This document shows, in pieces, positions 31,849 through 39,872 of a stretch of 64,000 bases of DNA; position 1 is the first letter of the stretch; every line of letters begins with the position of its first letter. The notes below the pieces were generated by a model, which was given only the letters and a program-made list of their open reading frames with translations, made no database searches and had not been told where the DNA came from. This DNA comes from Cellulosimicrobium arenosum. Its GTDB lineage: Bacteria; Actinomycetota; Actinomycetes; Actinomycetales; Cellulomonadaceae. The translations under genes and the position numbers were made by a program. The stretch covers positions 1 to 64,000 of the forward strand of contig NZ_JACYHB010000009.1 in the NCBI RefSeq assembly GCF_014837295.1. The letters are read 5' to 3'.

Positions 31849-32547
31849 GTGGCGAATCAGGTGACCGGAAACCGCGTGCTCGTCGTCGACGACGACCCCG
31901 GTCTGCTGCGCGCGATGGCGATCACGCTCCGCGTGCACGGCTGGGACGTCACGACCGCCGCCACCGGACGCGCCGGGACGGACGCAGCGGTGACCGCGCA
32001 CCCCGACGTCGTGCTCCTCGATCTCGGCCTGCCCGACGTGAGCGGGCTCGAGGTCATCGCGGCGGTGCGTGGGTGGAGCCGCGTGCCGATCATCGTGCTC
32101 TCCGCGCGCCAGCTCGGCGACGACAAGATCGACGCGCTCGACGCGGGCGCGGACGACTACGTGACCAAGCCGTTCGCGATGCCGGAGCTCATGGCGCGCC
32201 TGCGCGCGGCGGTCCGCCGCTCGGCGCACGAGCCGGGCGAGGACGAGCCGGTCGTGGAGGCGGGCGACCTGCACGTGGACCTCGCGCGGCGCGAAGTCTC
32301 CCGGGGCGGCGAGGTCGTGCGGCTCACGCCGACGGAGTGGGCCCTGCTCGAGCTCCTCGTGCGGCACCGCGGTCGCGTCGTCGCGCGCGAGCAGATGCTG
32401 CGCGAGGTGTGGGGGCCTGCGGCGACCCGCGACACGCACTACCTGCGGGTCTACGTGGCCCAGCTGCGGCGCAAGCTCGAGGACGACCCGGCGTCGCCGC
32501 GGCACCTGCTCACCGCGCCCGGGATGGGCTACCGGTTCGAGCAGTGA
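31849..32547 (+). CDS. OmpR/KdpE-family response regulator
   Basis: A 232-residue two-component regulator. The receiver domain (8-120) has the acidic pair in LVVDDD, phosphorylation site D58 in VVLLDLGLPD, VLSARQ and the Lys in VTKPFAMPEL. The OmpR-type winged helix (about 135-230) ends RDTHYLRVYVAQLRRKLEDDP, GMGYRF. The THYLRVY and LRRKLEDDP motifs are typical of KdpE. The GTG start lies 2 bases after the kinase stop, so the pair is co-transcribed. It probably controls potassium-related genes, perhaps the convergent TrkH gene, but no binding site was found. Confidence 0.9.
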   Translation: MANQVTGNRVLVVDDDPGLLRAMAITLRVHGWDVTTAATGRAGTDAAVTAHPDVVLLDLGLPDVSGLEVIAAVRGWSRVPIIVLSARQLGDDKIDALDAGADDYVTKPFAMPELMARLRAAVRRSAHEPGEDEPVVEAGDLHVDLARREVSRGGEVVRLTPTEWALLELLVRHRGRVVAREQMLREVWGPAATRDTHYLRVYVAQLRRKLEDDPASPRHLLTAPGMGYRFEQ

Positions 32548-32563
32548 CGGGGTGCCTCCGTCA
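32545..32563. terminator. Bidirectional hairpin between convergent regulator and TrkH genes
   Basis: TGACGG (32545-32550) pairs with CCGTCA (32558-32563) and spans both stop codons. It is the only sequence between the two genes, so it probably terminates both. Confidence 0.45.
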
Positions 32564-33949
32564 GCCGATGACGGCGGTGCTCTCGGGGCGCCGATAGAGC
32601 CGGGGGCGCGAGCGCAGGGCGAGCGCGGTGCCGAGGGTGATCGGCCCGAGCCGCCCGAGGAACATGAGCAGGACGAGCGCGAGCTGGTGCGGCCACGCGA
32701 GGTCCGCGGTGATCCCGGTGGACAGCCCTGTCGTCGAGAACGCCGACACCACCTCGAACAGCACGCGGTCCAGACCGTGCGGCGAGGTGGCCGTGATCAC
32801 GAGCGTCGGGACGAGCACCACCGCGACCCCGAGGAGCGCGACGCTGACCGCCTGCCGTTGCGTGGCGGGGGAGACCCGACGGTCGAACGCGGTGACGTCC
32901 GGGTCGCCGCGCAGCTCGGACCAGATGAGGAACGCGAGGATCGCGAACGTCCCGACCTTGATCCCGCCCGCCGTGCCGGCGCTGCCGCCGCCGACGAACA
33001 TGAGCACGTCGGTGCCGAGCCACGTCCCGCTGTGCATCGCGGACGTGTCGACCGAGTTGAACCCGGCGGTGCGCGCCATGACCGACTGGGTCACCGCCGC
33101 GAGGAGCCGGTCGCCCACCCCGAGCGCGCCGAGCGTGCGCGGGTTGGTCCACTCCGACGCGAGGAAGAACAGCGTCCCGCCGCCGAGCAGCACCCCGGTG
33201 GCGAGGACCGTGATCTTGGTGTGCAGGCTCCAGCGCGACGGCCTGGCCCGCCGGTGCCGGTAGAGCTCGAACAGGACGGGGAACCCGATCCCGCCGACGA
33301 CGACGGCGGCGCACAGTGGGAGGCACACCCACGGGTCGCCGACGAACCCCATGAGCGAGTCGGGGTACAGCGCGAACCCCGCGTTGTTGAACGCCGAGAC
33401 CGCGTGGAAGAGCCCGCCCCACGCGGCCTCGCCCGGGGTGGCGTCGTACGCCACGAGCAGTCGTAGCCCGACGGCGAGCGCGACGACGCCCTCGACCAGG
33501 ACGGTCACGCGCAGCACCCCGACGAGCACGGACCGCAGGTCGCCGAGACCCACGTTGCGGGTCGACGCCGCGGCGACCATGCGGGTGCGCACGTCGAGCC
33601 GGCGCGAGATGAGCAGGCCGAGCATCGACGCGACCGTCATGACCCCGAACCCGCCGAGCTGGATGAGCACGAGGATCACCACCTGGCCGAACGGGCTCCA
33701 GAAGGTCGCCGTGTCCACGACGACGAGGCCCGTGACGCACGTGGCGGACGTCGCCGTGAACAGCGCCTCCACCGGTGTCGCCGACCGACCGGTCGCCGAC
33801 ACCGGGAGCAGCAGGAGCAGGGTGCCGACGCCGACCGCCACCGCGAACCCGGTGGCGACGAGCCGGCCGGGTCGCGCTCCCGACGACGGCCGGTGCGGCC
33901 CGCGGGGTCGGAGGCCGGGCACGACGCGCGGGGGCAGGAGACGGTGCAC
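32561..33949 (-). CDS. TrkH/KtrB family potassium uptake channel subunit
   Basis: A 462-residue membrane protein with four pore repeats. Filter-like segments are visible as SATCVTGLVVVDTATF, AVSAFNNAGFALY, ARTAGFNSVDTSAM and SAFSTTGLSTGI. GGSAGTAGGIKVGTFAIL forms the gating loop region between repeats. This is the KtrB layout (about 440-460 residues), acting with a RCK-domain partner (KtrA or TrkA) that is not adjacent here. The GTG start at 33949 follows TAGACC by 6 nt. It is convergent with the KdpDE-like pair, which makes regulation by that pair plausible. Confidence 0.9.
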   Translation of the reverse strand: MHRLLPPRVVPGLRPRGPHRPSSGARPGRLVATGFAVAVGVGTLLLLLPVSATGRSATPVEALFTATSATCVTGLVVVDTATFWSPFGQVVILVLIQLGGFGVMTVASMLGLLISRRLDVRTRMVAAASTRNVGLGDLRSVLVGVLRVTVLVEGVVALAVGLRLLVAYDATPGEAAWGGLFHAVSAFNNAGFALYPDSLMGFVGDPWVCLPLCAAVVVGGIGFPVLFELYRHRRARPSRWSLHTKITVLATGVLLGGGTLFFLASEWTNPRTLGALGVGDRLLAAVTQSVMARTAGFNSVDTSAMHSGTWLGTDVLMFVGGGSAGTAGGIKVGTFAILAFLIWSELRGDPDVTAFDRRVSPATQRQAVSVALLGVAVVLVPTLVITATSPHGLDRVLFEVVSAFSTTGLSTGITADLAWPHQLALVLLMFLGRLGPITLGTALALRSRPRLYRRPESTAVIG

Positions 33950-34015
33950 GCTCCCGGTCTACCCCACCGCCGCCGTCGGCTGTCCCGTCTTGACGGGATC
34001 CTGACGCCCCGCACC

Positions 34016-34777
34016 TCATCGGCCGATGAGCTCGGCCCGAGACCACCACCACGTGGTCGCCGCCCAGCCCGCGACCGCGACGAGCGGTGCGGTCGCGAGC
34101 TGCCAGGCGCTCACCACGACCCCGTCCCCGCCCATGCCGAGCCACAGCCCGGGCGCGGCCCACGGGAACCAGGCACCGCCACCCACCACGGTGACGACCT
34201 GCGTGACGACGACGATCCCCAGCACCGCGCCGACGCCCGCGAGCGCGTCGCGCCCCCACGTGGCGACGAGGCCGAACGGCAGCGCGAGCAGCGCCGCCAG
34301 GACCCCGCCGACGACTGCTCGCGCGGCACCGGGCCAGGGGGAGCCCGCCGTCGTGCCGAGGACGAGGCCGAGGCACAGCGCGACGGCCACCGCCGCGACG
34401 CTCGCCGCCGTCGCCCAGAGCGTGACGACCGCGAGCTTGGCCGACGCGATCCCCGCGCGGGACGGGCGTCCCGTGAGCAGGGGCTCGATCGTGCCCTGCG
34501 CGAGCTCGCGGCCGAACACCCAGCTCACGACGAAGCCCCCGGCGAGCAGCACGGCGACGGTCAGCACCTGACCGGTCGTCGTGGTGACCGCGTCCCACCC
34601 GTGGCCGGGGACCATCGGCCGGACCTTGAGCGCGAGCGTGCTGTCCCCGCCGTGCTCCGCGGCTGCGGCGAAGCCGACCGCGAGCAGCGGGACCGCGAGG
34701 ACCAGGACGGCGGTCGCGACGTGCGCGACCCGCGACCGCGCGAGCTTGAGCAGCTCGGCGCCGAACGTCGGGCTCAT
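34016..34777 (-). CDS. ABC-2 type transporter permease
   Basis: A 253-residue permease with six predicted helices: AHVATAVLVLAVPLLAVGFA, VLTVAVLLAGGFVVSWVFGRE, WATAASVAAVAVALCLGLVL, AVVGGVLAALLALPFGLVATW, GAVLGIVVVTQVVTVVGGG and LATAPLVAVAGWAATTWWW. The GRELAQGTIEPLLTGRPSRAGIASAKL segment is typical of the BcrB/NatB-like ABC-2 group that exports drugs or peptides or acts in lantibiotic immunity. It is the last gene of the TetR-ATPase-permease operon, and its ATG overlaps the ATPase stop (ATGA). A small stem, TCCCGT-CTTG-ACGGGA (33984-33999), lies after its stop. Confidence 0.83.
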   Translation of the reverse strand: MSPTFGAELLKLARSRVAHVATAVLVLAVPLLAVGFAAAAEHGGDSTLALKVRPMVPGHGWDAVTTTTGQVLTVAVLLAGGFVVSWVFGRELAQGTIEPLLTGRPSRAGIASAKLAVVTLWATAASVAAVAVALCLGLVLGTTAGSPWPGAARAVVGGVLAALLALPFGLVATWGRDALAGVGAVLGIVVVTQVVTVVGGGAWFPWAAPGLWLGMGGDGVVVSAWQLATAPLVAVAGWAATTWWWSRAELIGR

Positions 34778-35556
34778 CGCGGGCCCTCCGACTCGGCGGG
34801 GGTCACGTTCCCTGCGGCGGCGTGCACCGTGCGGAAGAACTGGCGCTCGAGGTCGACCCCGTCCGGCGGCAGCTCGCCGACGAGCAGGCCGTCGTGCACG
34901 ACGGCGATCGAGGTGGCGACGCGCGCCATCTCGTCGAGGTGGTGGCTGGAGACGAGGACGGCGGCGCCCTGCGCGGCCCGCGCGAGGACGCGTTCGCGCA
35001 CCTCGATGACGCCGGCGGGGTCGAGCGCGTTCGTGGGCTCGTCGAGCACGAGCAGGTCGGCGTCGTGGACGAACGCCGCGGCGAGCGCGAGCCGCCGCCG
35101 GTTGCCGTCCGAGAGCGTGCGGGCCGGCCGCGCGGCCCAGCGGTCGAGCGCGAGCGAGGCGAGCAGCTCGTCCGCGCGGTGGGCGGCGCCGCGCGGGGTG
35201 CACCCGTGCAGCCGTGCAGCGGTGTGCAGGTTCTCGCGCACCGTGAGCTCGCCGTACGCATCGCCGCTGCCGACGAAGGCCACCCGCGAGCGCACGGCGG
35301 CCGGTGCGCCCCACGCGGACGACCCCCAGAGCTCGGCGCTGCCGCGGCCCGGTCGCAGCAGGCCGACGAGCAGCCGCAGGAGGGTGGACTTGCCGGCACC
35401 GTTGAGCCCGACCAGCGCGAGCACCTCGCCCGCGCGCACCTCGAGGTCGATCCCGCGGACGGCGGCGACGTCGTCGAAGGAGCGGGCGAGCGCGGTGGCA
35501 CGGACGGCGGGCACGTCGCGTGCGGTGTCGGGGGTCGACGAGGTCACGTCACGCAC
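34774..35556 (-). CDS. ABC transporter ATP-binding protein (drug/antimicrobial type)
   Basis: A 260-residue ATPase with Walker A GLNGAGKST, the variant Q-loop region VAFVGSGDAYGELTVREN, signature LSDGNRRR, Walker [15 protein letters not shown] and the switch His in VLVSSHHLDEM. The signature LSDGN differs from the usual LSGGQ, as happens in the CcmA/BcrA-like group. GTG 35556 gives an 8-base overlap with the upstream TetR stop; GTG 35547 is an alternative start with no overlap. It pairs with the permease downstream and forms one autoregulated unit with the TetR gene. Confidence 0.85.
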   Translation of the reverse strand: MRDVTSSTPDTARDVPAVRATALARSFDDVAAVRGIDLEVRAGEVLALVGLNGAGKSTLLRLLVGLLRPGRGSAELWGSSAWGAPAAVRSRVAFVGSGDAYGELTVRENLHTAARLHGCTPRGAAHRADELLASLALDRWAARPARTLSDGNRRRLALAAAFVHDADLLVLDEPTNALDPAGVIEVRERVLARAAQGAAVLVSSHHLDEMARVATSIAVVHDGLLVGELPPDGVDLERQFFRTVHAAAGNVTPAESEGPR

Positions 35557-36169
35557 CGCGACCACCGCACGTCGTCGGCCCCGTCCGGTCGAGCCGGGGC
35601 ACGAGCACGGACAGCGCGCGCCGGACGGTGTCGGCGAGGTCGCTCCCGCCCGCGAGGTCGTCGGCGTCGGCCCAGTGCAGGAGCGCGGCGGTGAGAGCGG
35701 CCAGGGTCGCGCCGACGGCAGCGCGGGCCACGAGGGGGTCGGTGCCGTCCGCCACGAGCCGGTCGACCACGGCGTCCTCGGTGCGCGCGTTGTTCCGCCA
35801 GACGGCCCCCCGCAGGGACGGGGTGCGCGCCACGAGCCGCGTCCGCCGGCGGACCACCGCGACCGCGTCGTCGGGGATGTCCTGCCAGGCCGCACGCAGG
35901 CCGTCGACGGTGCGCGCGAGCGGAGGGTCGGTGCGGGGCCGCGCGCCGACGGCGGCGACGAGCACCGGGTCGTAGGGGTCGTCGAGGAGCACCTGCTCCT
36001 TGGTGGGGAAGTGCCGGAAGAACGTCATCTCGGTGACCCCGGCGGCGCCGGCGACCTGGGCCGCCGACGTCGCGTCGTACCCCTGGCGCTCGAACAGGTC
36101 GAGAGCAGCGGCGACGAGCGCGGCACGCGTGCGCAGGCTCCGCGACGAGGGCGACGACGGTGCGACCAT
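35549..36169 (-). CDS. TetR-family repressor of the adjacent ABC operon
   Basis: A 206-residue TetR protein. The helix-turn-helix is at about 30-55 (ATSAAQVAGAAGVTEMTFFRHFPTKE split across helices), and a ligand domain follows (TVDGLRAAWQDIPDDAVAVVRRR). ATG 36169 lies 7 nt after TAACAT, so translation is probably leaderless. A 27-bp palindrome covers this promoter (36172-36198). The gene leads a TetR-ATPase-permease operon, the usual arrangement for an efflux pump induced by its own substrate. Confidence 0.88.
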   Translation of the reverse strand: MVAPSSPSSRSLRTRAALVAAALDLFERQGYDATSAAQVAGAAGVTEMTFFRHFPTKEQVLLDDPYDPVLVAAVGARPRTDPPLARTVDGLRAAWQDIPDDAVAVVRRRTRLVARTPSLRGAVWRNNARTEDAVVDRLVADGTDPLVARAAVGATLAALTAALLHWADADDLAGGSDLADTVRRALSVLVPRLDRTGPTTCGGRGA

Positions 36170-36171
36170 GT

Positions 36172-36198
36172 CTTTGATGTTAGTCACTAACATCAAAG
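36172..36198. promoter_or_regulatory. 27-bp perfect palindromic operator of the TetR-ABC operon
   Basis: CTTTGATGTTAGT (36172-36184) and ACTAACATCAAAG (36186-36198) form perfect 13-base arms about one central base. The site is AT-rich against a GC-rich background and includes the TAACAT -10 of the repressor gene 7 nt from its ATG. This fits autorepression by the TetR protein. Confidence 0.85.
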
Positions 36199-36209
36199 TG
36201 TCAAGACTC

Positions 36210-36263
36210 GAGCAGATGGTCGCGGCGCGTCCGGTCGCCGGGACGGGCCACGACCACCTGCTC
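36210..36263 (-). terminator. Long imperfect inverted repeat after the second ABC permease
   Basis: GAGCAGATGGTCG (36210-36222) faces CGACCACCTGCTC (36251-36263) with one mismatch in 13. It lies just past the permease stop at 36277 (minus strand) and upstream of the TetR operator. It probably insulates the two ABC operons. Confidence 0.4.
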
Positions 36264-36276
36264 GGCGGCGACCGGG

Positions 36277-37944
36277 TCAGGTGGAGGTCACGTCCCGCCG
36301 CCGGAAGCCGACGAAGCCGACCGCGAGGAGGGCGAGCGCGACGAGCGTGAGCAGGCCCAGGCTGCCGGCGTCGAGGTCGTCGCCCGGCAGCTGCGGGACG
36401 TGCCAGTACGGCGAGACGCCCCGCGCGGCGTCGGGCAGGTCCTCGAGGAGCGAGCCGAAGATGCCCACGACGAACGCCCACAGGAACAGCACCCACGCGA
36501 GCCCGGCGAGGCCGGGCCGCCAGCCGAGGCAGACCCAGACGACACCGACCAGCGCGAGCACTGCGGGCAGGTACACCACCGCAGCCGCGACGTACTCGCC
36601 GAGCGTCGGGGTCGTCACGCCCACCGTCAGGGCGCCGAGGCCGAGCGCGAGTCCCGAGACGACGAGCAGGACCACCGAGCCCAGCACGGTCACGGCGAGC
36701 TGGGCGCCGAGCCACCGTGTGCGGCTCGTCGCCGTCGCGAGCACGGGCTCGGCCCGCCCGCTCGTCTCCTCGGCCCGGGCCCGCAGCGCGGAGGAGATCG
36801 CGAACCCGCCCACGGCGAGCGCCATGAACACGGTCAGGACCGCGACGAACCCGTTCACCAGGTCGTCCTCGCCGAAGAGCGCGGCCATCTCGGGGCTCGT
36901 CGCGGTGAGCTCGTCGACCATGTCTCCGACGGAGTCGACGAACGTGCCCGACGCGTACGCCATGACGGCGATCCCGGCCCCCCACGCGACGACCGAGCCG
37001 AGCTGCTGTCGCCACGCGAGCGCGAACGGCGAGCGCAGGCTCCGGGCCGCGTCGGCCGGACCGGCACGGGGCGGGAAGAGCCCGGCGCCGACGTCGCGCC
37101 GGGTCGCCAGGGACGAGGCCAGGAGCAGGAGCAGCACGACGAGCGCGAGGGACAGCGCGAGCGGCCACCAGCGCAGGTCGACGAACGATCGGATCTGCTG
37201 CGCCCACCCGATCGGGGAGAGCCACGAGACCCAGCTCCCGTGCGTCTGCTGGACGTCGCCGATCGCGCGCAGCAGGAACGCGACACCGAGCGCGGCGAGC
37301 CCCAGGCCCGACGCCGTGCGGGCGTGCTCCGTGAGCTGGCTCGTCACGAGCCCCACCGCGGCGAACACGAGGCCGGTCACGCCCACGGCGGCCCCGAGCG
37401 CGAACGAGTCCGCCGCTGCGAGGCCGGCCGCGACGAGGACGGCGCCGCTGAGCACCGCGACGAGCGCGTTCGCGATCAGCGCCAGCAGGAAGGTGGCGGT
37501 CGCCGGGGCGTGGCGACCGACGACGCCGGCCCGCACGAGCTCGGATCGGCCCGTCTCCTCCTCGGCGCGCGTGTGCCGCACGACGAGCAGGACGTTCATG
37601 ATCGCGACGGCGATCATGGCCCACAGCGCGAACTCGTTGGCGACCAGCGCGCCGAGCGTGTAGTCGTCGAGCCCGTAGCCCGGGCCGGACATCATGATCG
37701 CGGCCGGGCTCGACACGAGCTCCGCGCGGACCTGGCGGTCGGCCGCGGTGGGGTAGACGGCGTCGAGCGCCGTCACCGCGTAGAGGAAGAGGAGCGCGAC
37801 CGAGAACGCCCACACGGGGGTGCGCACGCGGTCGCGACGCAGCGCGAGGCGCAGGAGCGTCCCCGTCCCGGCGAGCGACGAGCCGCCGCGGTGCTGCTGG
37901 TGCCGCGCCGGTGCGGTGCGCGGGGTGGTCGCGGTGGCGCTCAC
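36277..37944 (-). CDS. Large ABC exporter permease (two half-permease units fused)
   Basis: A 555-residue membrane protein with about twelve helices in two similar halves (about 30-270 and 305-545). It starts SATATTPRT and continues with [21 protein letters not shown]. Each half has a helix pair, a polar [27 protein letters not shown]-like cytoplasmic stretch and a helix block; the first-half counterpart is [22 protein letters not shown]. This duplicated layout is seen in actinobacterial anibiotic-type exporters related to tetronasin/nodulation ABC permeases. The GTG start overlaps the ATPase stop (GTGA). With that ATPase and the upstream TetR it forms a complete efflux operon. Confidence 0.83.
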   Translation of the reverse strand: MSATATTPRTAPARHQQHRGGSSLAGTGTLLRLALRRDRVRTPVWAFSVALLFLYAVTALDAVYPTAADRQVRAELVSSPAAIMMSGPGYGLDDYTLGALVANEFALWAMIAVAIMNVLLVVRHTRAEEETGRSELVRAGVVGRHAPATATFLLALIANALVAVLSGAVLVAAGLAAADSFALGAAVGVTGLVFAAVGLVTSQLTEHARTASGLGLAALGVAFLLRAIGDVQQTHGSWVSWLSPIGWAQQIRSFVDLRWWPLALSLALVVLLLLLASSLATRRDVGAGLFPPRAGPADAARSLRSPFALAWRQQLGSVVAWGAGIAVMAYASGTFVDSVGDMVDELTATSPEMAALFGEDDLVNGFVAVLTVFMALAVGGFAISSALRARAEETSGRAEPVLATATSRTRWLGAQLAVTVLGSVVLLVVSGLALGLGALTVGVTTPTLGEYVAAAVVYLPAVLALVGVVWVCLGWRPGLAGLAWVLFLWAFVVGIFGSLLEDLPDAARGVSPYWHVPQLPGDDLDAGSLGLLTLVALALLAVGFVGFRRRDVTST

Positions 37945-38912
37945 AGCGCACCGGCCGTGTCGATGCGCTCGAGCTCGTCGCCGTAGTGGCGCATGAACAG
38001 CTCCTCGAGCGAGGGCGGCGCGACGTGCAGGGACCGGACGCCGTAGGGACCGAGGGTGGTCACGAGCCCGGCCATGTGGTCGTTGTCGACGTCGAACCGC
38101 GCGCGCGGACCGTCGTCCGTGGGCTCGACGAGGAGGTCGTGCACGCCCGGCAGCGTCCCGAGGTCGGTCGCGTCCCGCTCGGTCACGACGGTCACGGCGG
38201 ACCGCGTGAGGTGGCGCAGCTCCTCCAGGGTCCCCGACTGCACGACCTTGCCCGCGCGGATGATCGTCACGGTGTCGCACAGCTTCTCGACCTCGGCCAG
38301 GATGTGGCTCGAGAGCAGCACGGACCGGCCTTCGGCGACGAGCTCGCGCACGCACTCGGTGAACACGGCCTCCATGAGGGGGTCCAGGCCCGAGGTCGGC
38401 TCGTCGAGGACGAGCAGCTCGACGTCGGACGCGAGCGCGGCGACGAGCGCGACCTTCTGCCGGTTGCCCTTGGAGTAGGTGCGCGCCTTCTTGGTCGGGT
38501 CGAGCTCGAACCGGTCGAGCAGGAGCGTGCGACGGGCCGGGTCGACGCCGCCGCGCAGGCGGGTCAGGAGGTCGATCGCCTCGCCGCCGGTGAGGTTCGG
38601 CCAGAGGTTCACGTCGCCGGGCACGTACGCGAGGCGGCGGTGCAGCGCGACGGCGTCGCGCCACGGGTCGCCGCCCAGGAGGCTGACGGAGCCCGAGTCG
38701 GCGCGCAGCAGGCCGAGCAGGACGCGGATCGTCGTGGACTTCCCGGCGCCGTTGGGGCCGAGGAAGCCGGCGACCTCGCCCTGGCGGACGGTCAGGTCGA
38801 GACCGTCGAGCGCCGTGAACGCACCGAAGGTCTTGCGCAGGTCGTGGATCTCGACGGCGGGCGTGCCGGCGCGCGCGACCGCGGCGCGGGAGGTGGTGGT
38901 CGGAGTCGTCAT
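37941..38912 (-). CDS. ABC exporter ATP-binding protein (DrrA-like)
   Basis: A 323-residue ATPase with Walker [30 protein letters not shown] at the Q-loop region, signature YSKGNRQK, Walker [14 protein letters not shown] and [13 protein letters not shown]. The C-terminal region ([20 protein letters not shown]... [15 protein letters not shown]) is the DrrA/CcmA-type accessory domain of drug exporters. The signature SKGNRQK is a variant of LSGGQ common to this group. ATG 38912 follows GAGAGAACCC. The TetR gene lies 56 bases upstream and the permease overlaps downstream. Confidence 0.87.
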   Translation of the reverse strand: MTTPTTTSRAAVARAGTPAVEIHDLRKTFGAFTALDGLDLTVRQGEVAGFLGPNGAGKSTTIRVLLGLLRADSGSVSLLGGDPWRDAVALHRRLAYVPGDVNLWPNLTGGEAIDLLTRLRGGVDPARRTLLLDRFELDPTKKARTYSKGNRQKVALVAALASDVELLVLDEPTSGLDPLMEAVFTECVRELVAEGRSVLLSSHILAEVEKLCDTVTIIRAGKVVQSGTLEELRHLTRSAVTVVTERDATDLGTLPGVHDLLVEPTDDGPRARFDVDNDHMAGLVTTLGPYGVRSLHVAPPSLEELFMRHYGDELERIDTAGAL

Positions 38913-38968
38913 GGGTTCTCTCGTCTCGGGGAGGTGTGCGGGCTCGAGGGACGACGGCGTGGGCGACG

Positions 38969-39673
38969 TCAGGCCGACGCGGCGTCGTCCTCGGCGGGCG
39001 GGTCGCCGACGTAGAGGAGGTACTCGTCGAGCATGCGGCGCGTCGTGAGGAACCCCTCGGTGTACAGCTCGAGGGCGGGCAGGGCGATCGAGTCGAGGTA
39101 GCGACGGGTCGCGCGCGCGAGGTCCGCCGGGTCCTGGGGCGGGTCGAGCGTCAAGGACAGCAGGAGCGAGCCCATCGAGCTGAGCACGAGGAAGCGGGCG
39201 CGCGCCTCCTCGTCGCGGCTCGGGGTGGCCACGCCGGCGTCCACGGACGCGCGAAGGTACGACACGGCGTCCGTGGTCAGGTGCTCGAGGAACTCGCGCG
39301 CGAGCGCGCCGCCGGACTGGAGGCTGCGCAGCGCGTAGCCGACGGTGGGGGCGTAGTCGTCCACCCGCGCGAACCAGGACGCCATGGGCATCGCACCCGC
39401 GGCGTCGGTCATGACGTCGTGCTTGGTCTCGCGCACCGTGGCGAGCACGTGCGCGTCGCACGCCTCGCGCAGGCCGTCCTTGGATCCGAAGTGGTGCAGG
39501 ACCAGCGCCGCGCTGACGTCGGCGTCGGTGGCGATGGTGCGCAGCGGTGCGCCGAACCCGTCCCGGGCGAAGCGCTCGATCGCGGCGTCGCGGATGCGTG
39601 CACGCGTCGTGAGGTCGCGCTCGGTCCCGGTCTGGCGGGGAGAGGCCGTGCGCCGGGGGGTTTCTGAACGCAT
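38969..39673 (-). CDS. TetR-family repressor of the second ABC operon
   Basis: A 234-residue TetR protein. The DNA-binding part is at about 25-65 ([45 protein letters not shown]), and a helical domain with [21 protein letters not shown] and [15 protein letters not shown] follows. ATG 39673 is 7 nt after TAGCAT, so a leaderless mRNA is likely; ATG 39682 would add MLN. Two copies of a 14-base operator flank this promoter. It is the first gene of a TetR-ATPase-permease operon parallel to the one downstream. Confidence 0.88.
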   Translation of the reverse strand: MRSETPRRTASPRQTGTERDLTTRARIRDAAIERFARDGFGAPLRTIATDADVSAALVLHHFGSKDGLREACDAHVLATVRETKHDVMTDAAGAMPMASWFARVDDYAPTVGYALRSLQSGGALAREFLEHLTTDAVSYLRASVDAGVATPSRDEEARARFLVLSSMGSLLLSLTLDPPQDPADLARATRRYLDSIALPALELYTEGFLTTRRMLDEYLLYVGDPPAEDDAASA

Positions 39674-39698
39674 GTTCAGCATGCTAAACGTCTGTTCA
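39665..39698. promoter_or_regulatory. Twin operator sites upstream of the second TetR gene
   Basis: TGAACGCATGTTCA (39665-39678) and TAAACGTCTGTTCA (39685-39698) are two matching 14-mers with centres 20 bp apart, about two helical turns. The first is a perfect palindrome in its outer five bases, and the second has one arm changed. They surround the TAGCAT -10, which fits cooperative autorepression by two TetR dimers. Confidence 0.8.
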
Positions 39699-39872
39699 GC
39701 CGCTGTCCAGGCATGGGGGCGCGCGTGGACGGCCGGTCGGAGGACCTCCGTCACGGCCCGGTCTCGGCCCGCCGCTCGCCGAGACGACGTGGACATCCTG
39801 TGGCAGTGTCGTGACGACGGAGGTGCGCGACGCCGCGCGCCTGTTCGGGCTGGGTGAGCGGAGGACACCGCC

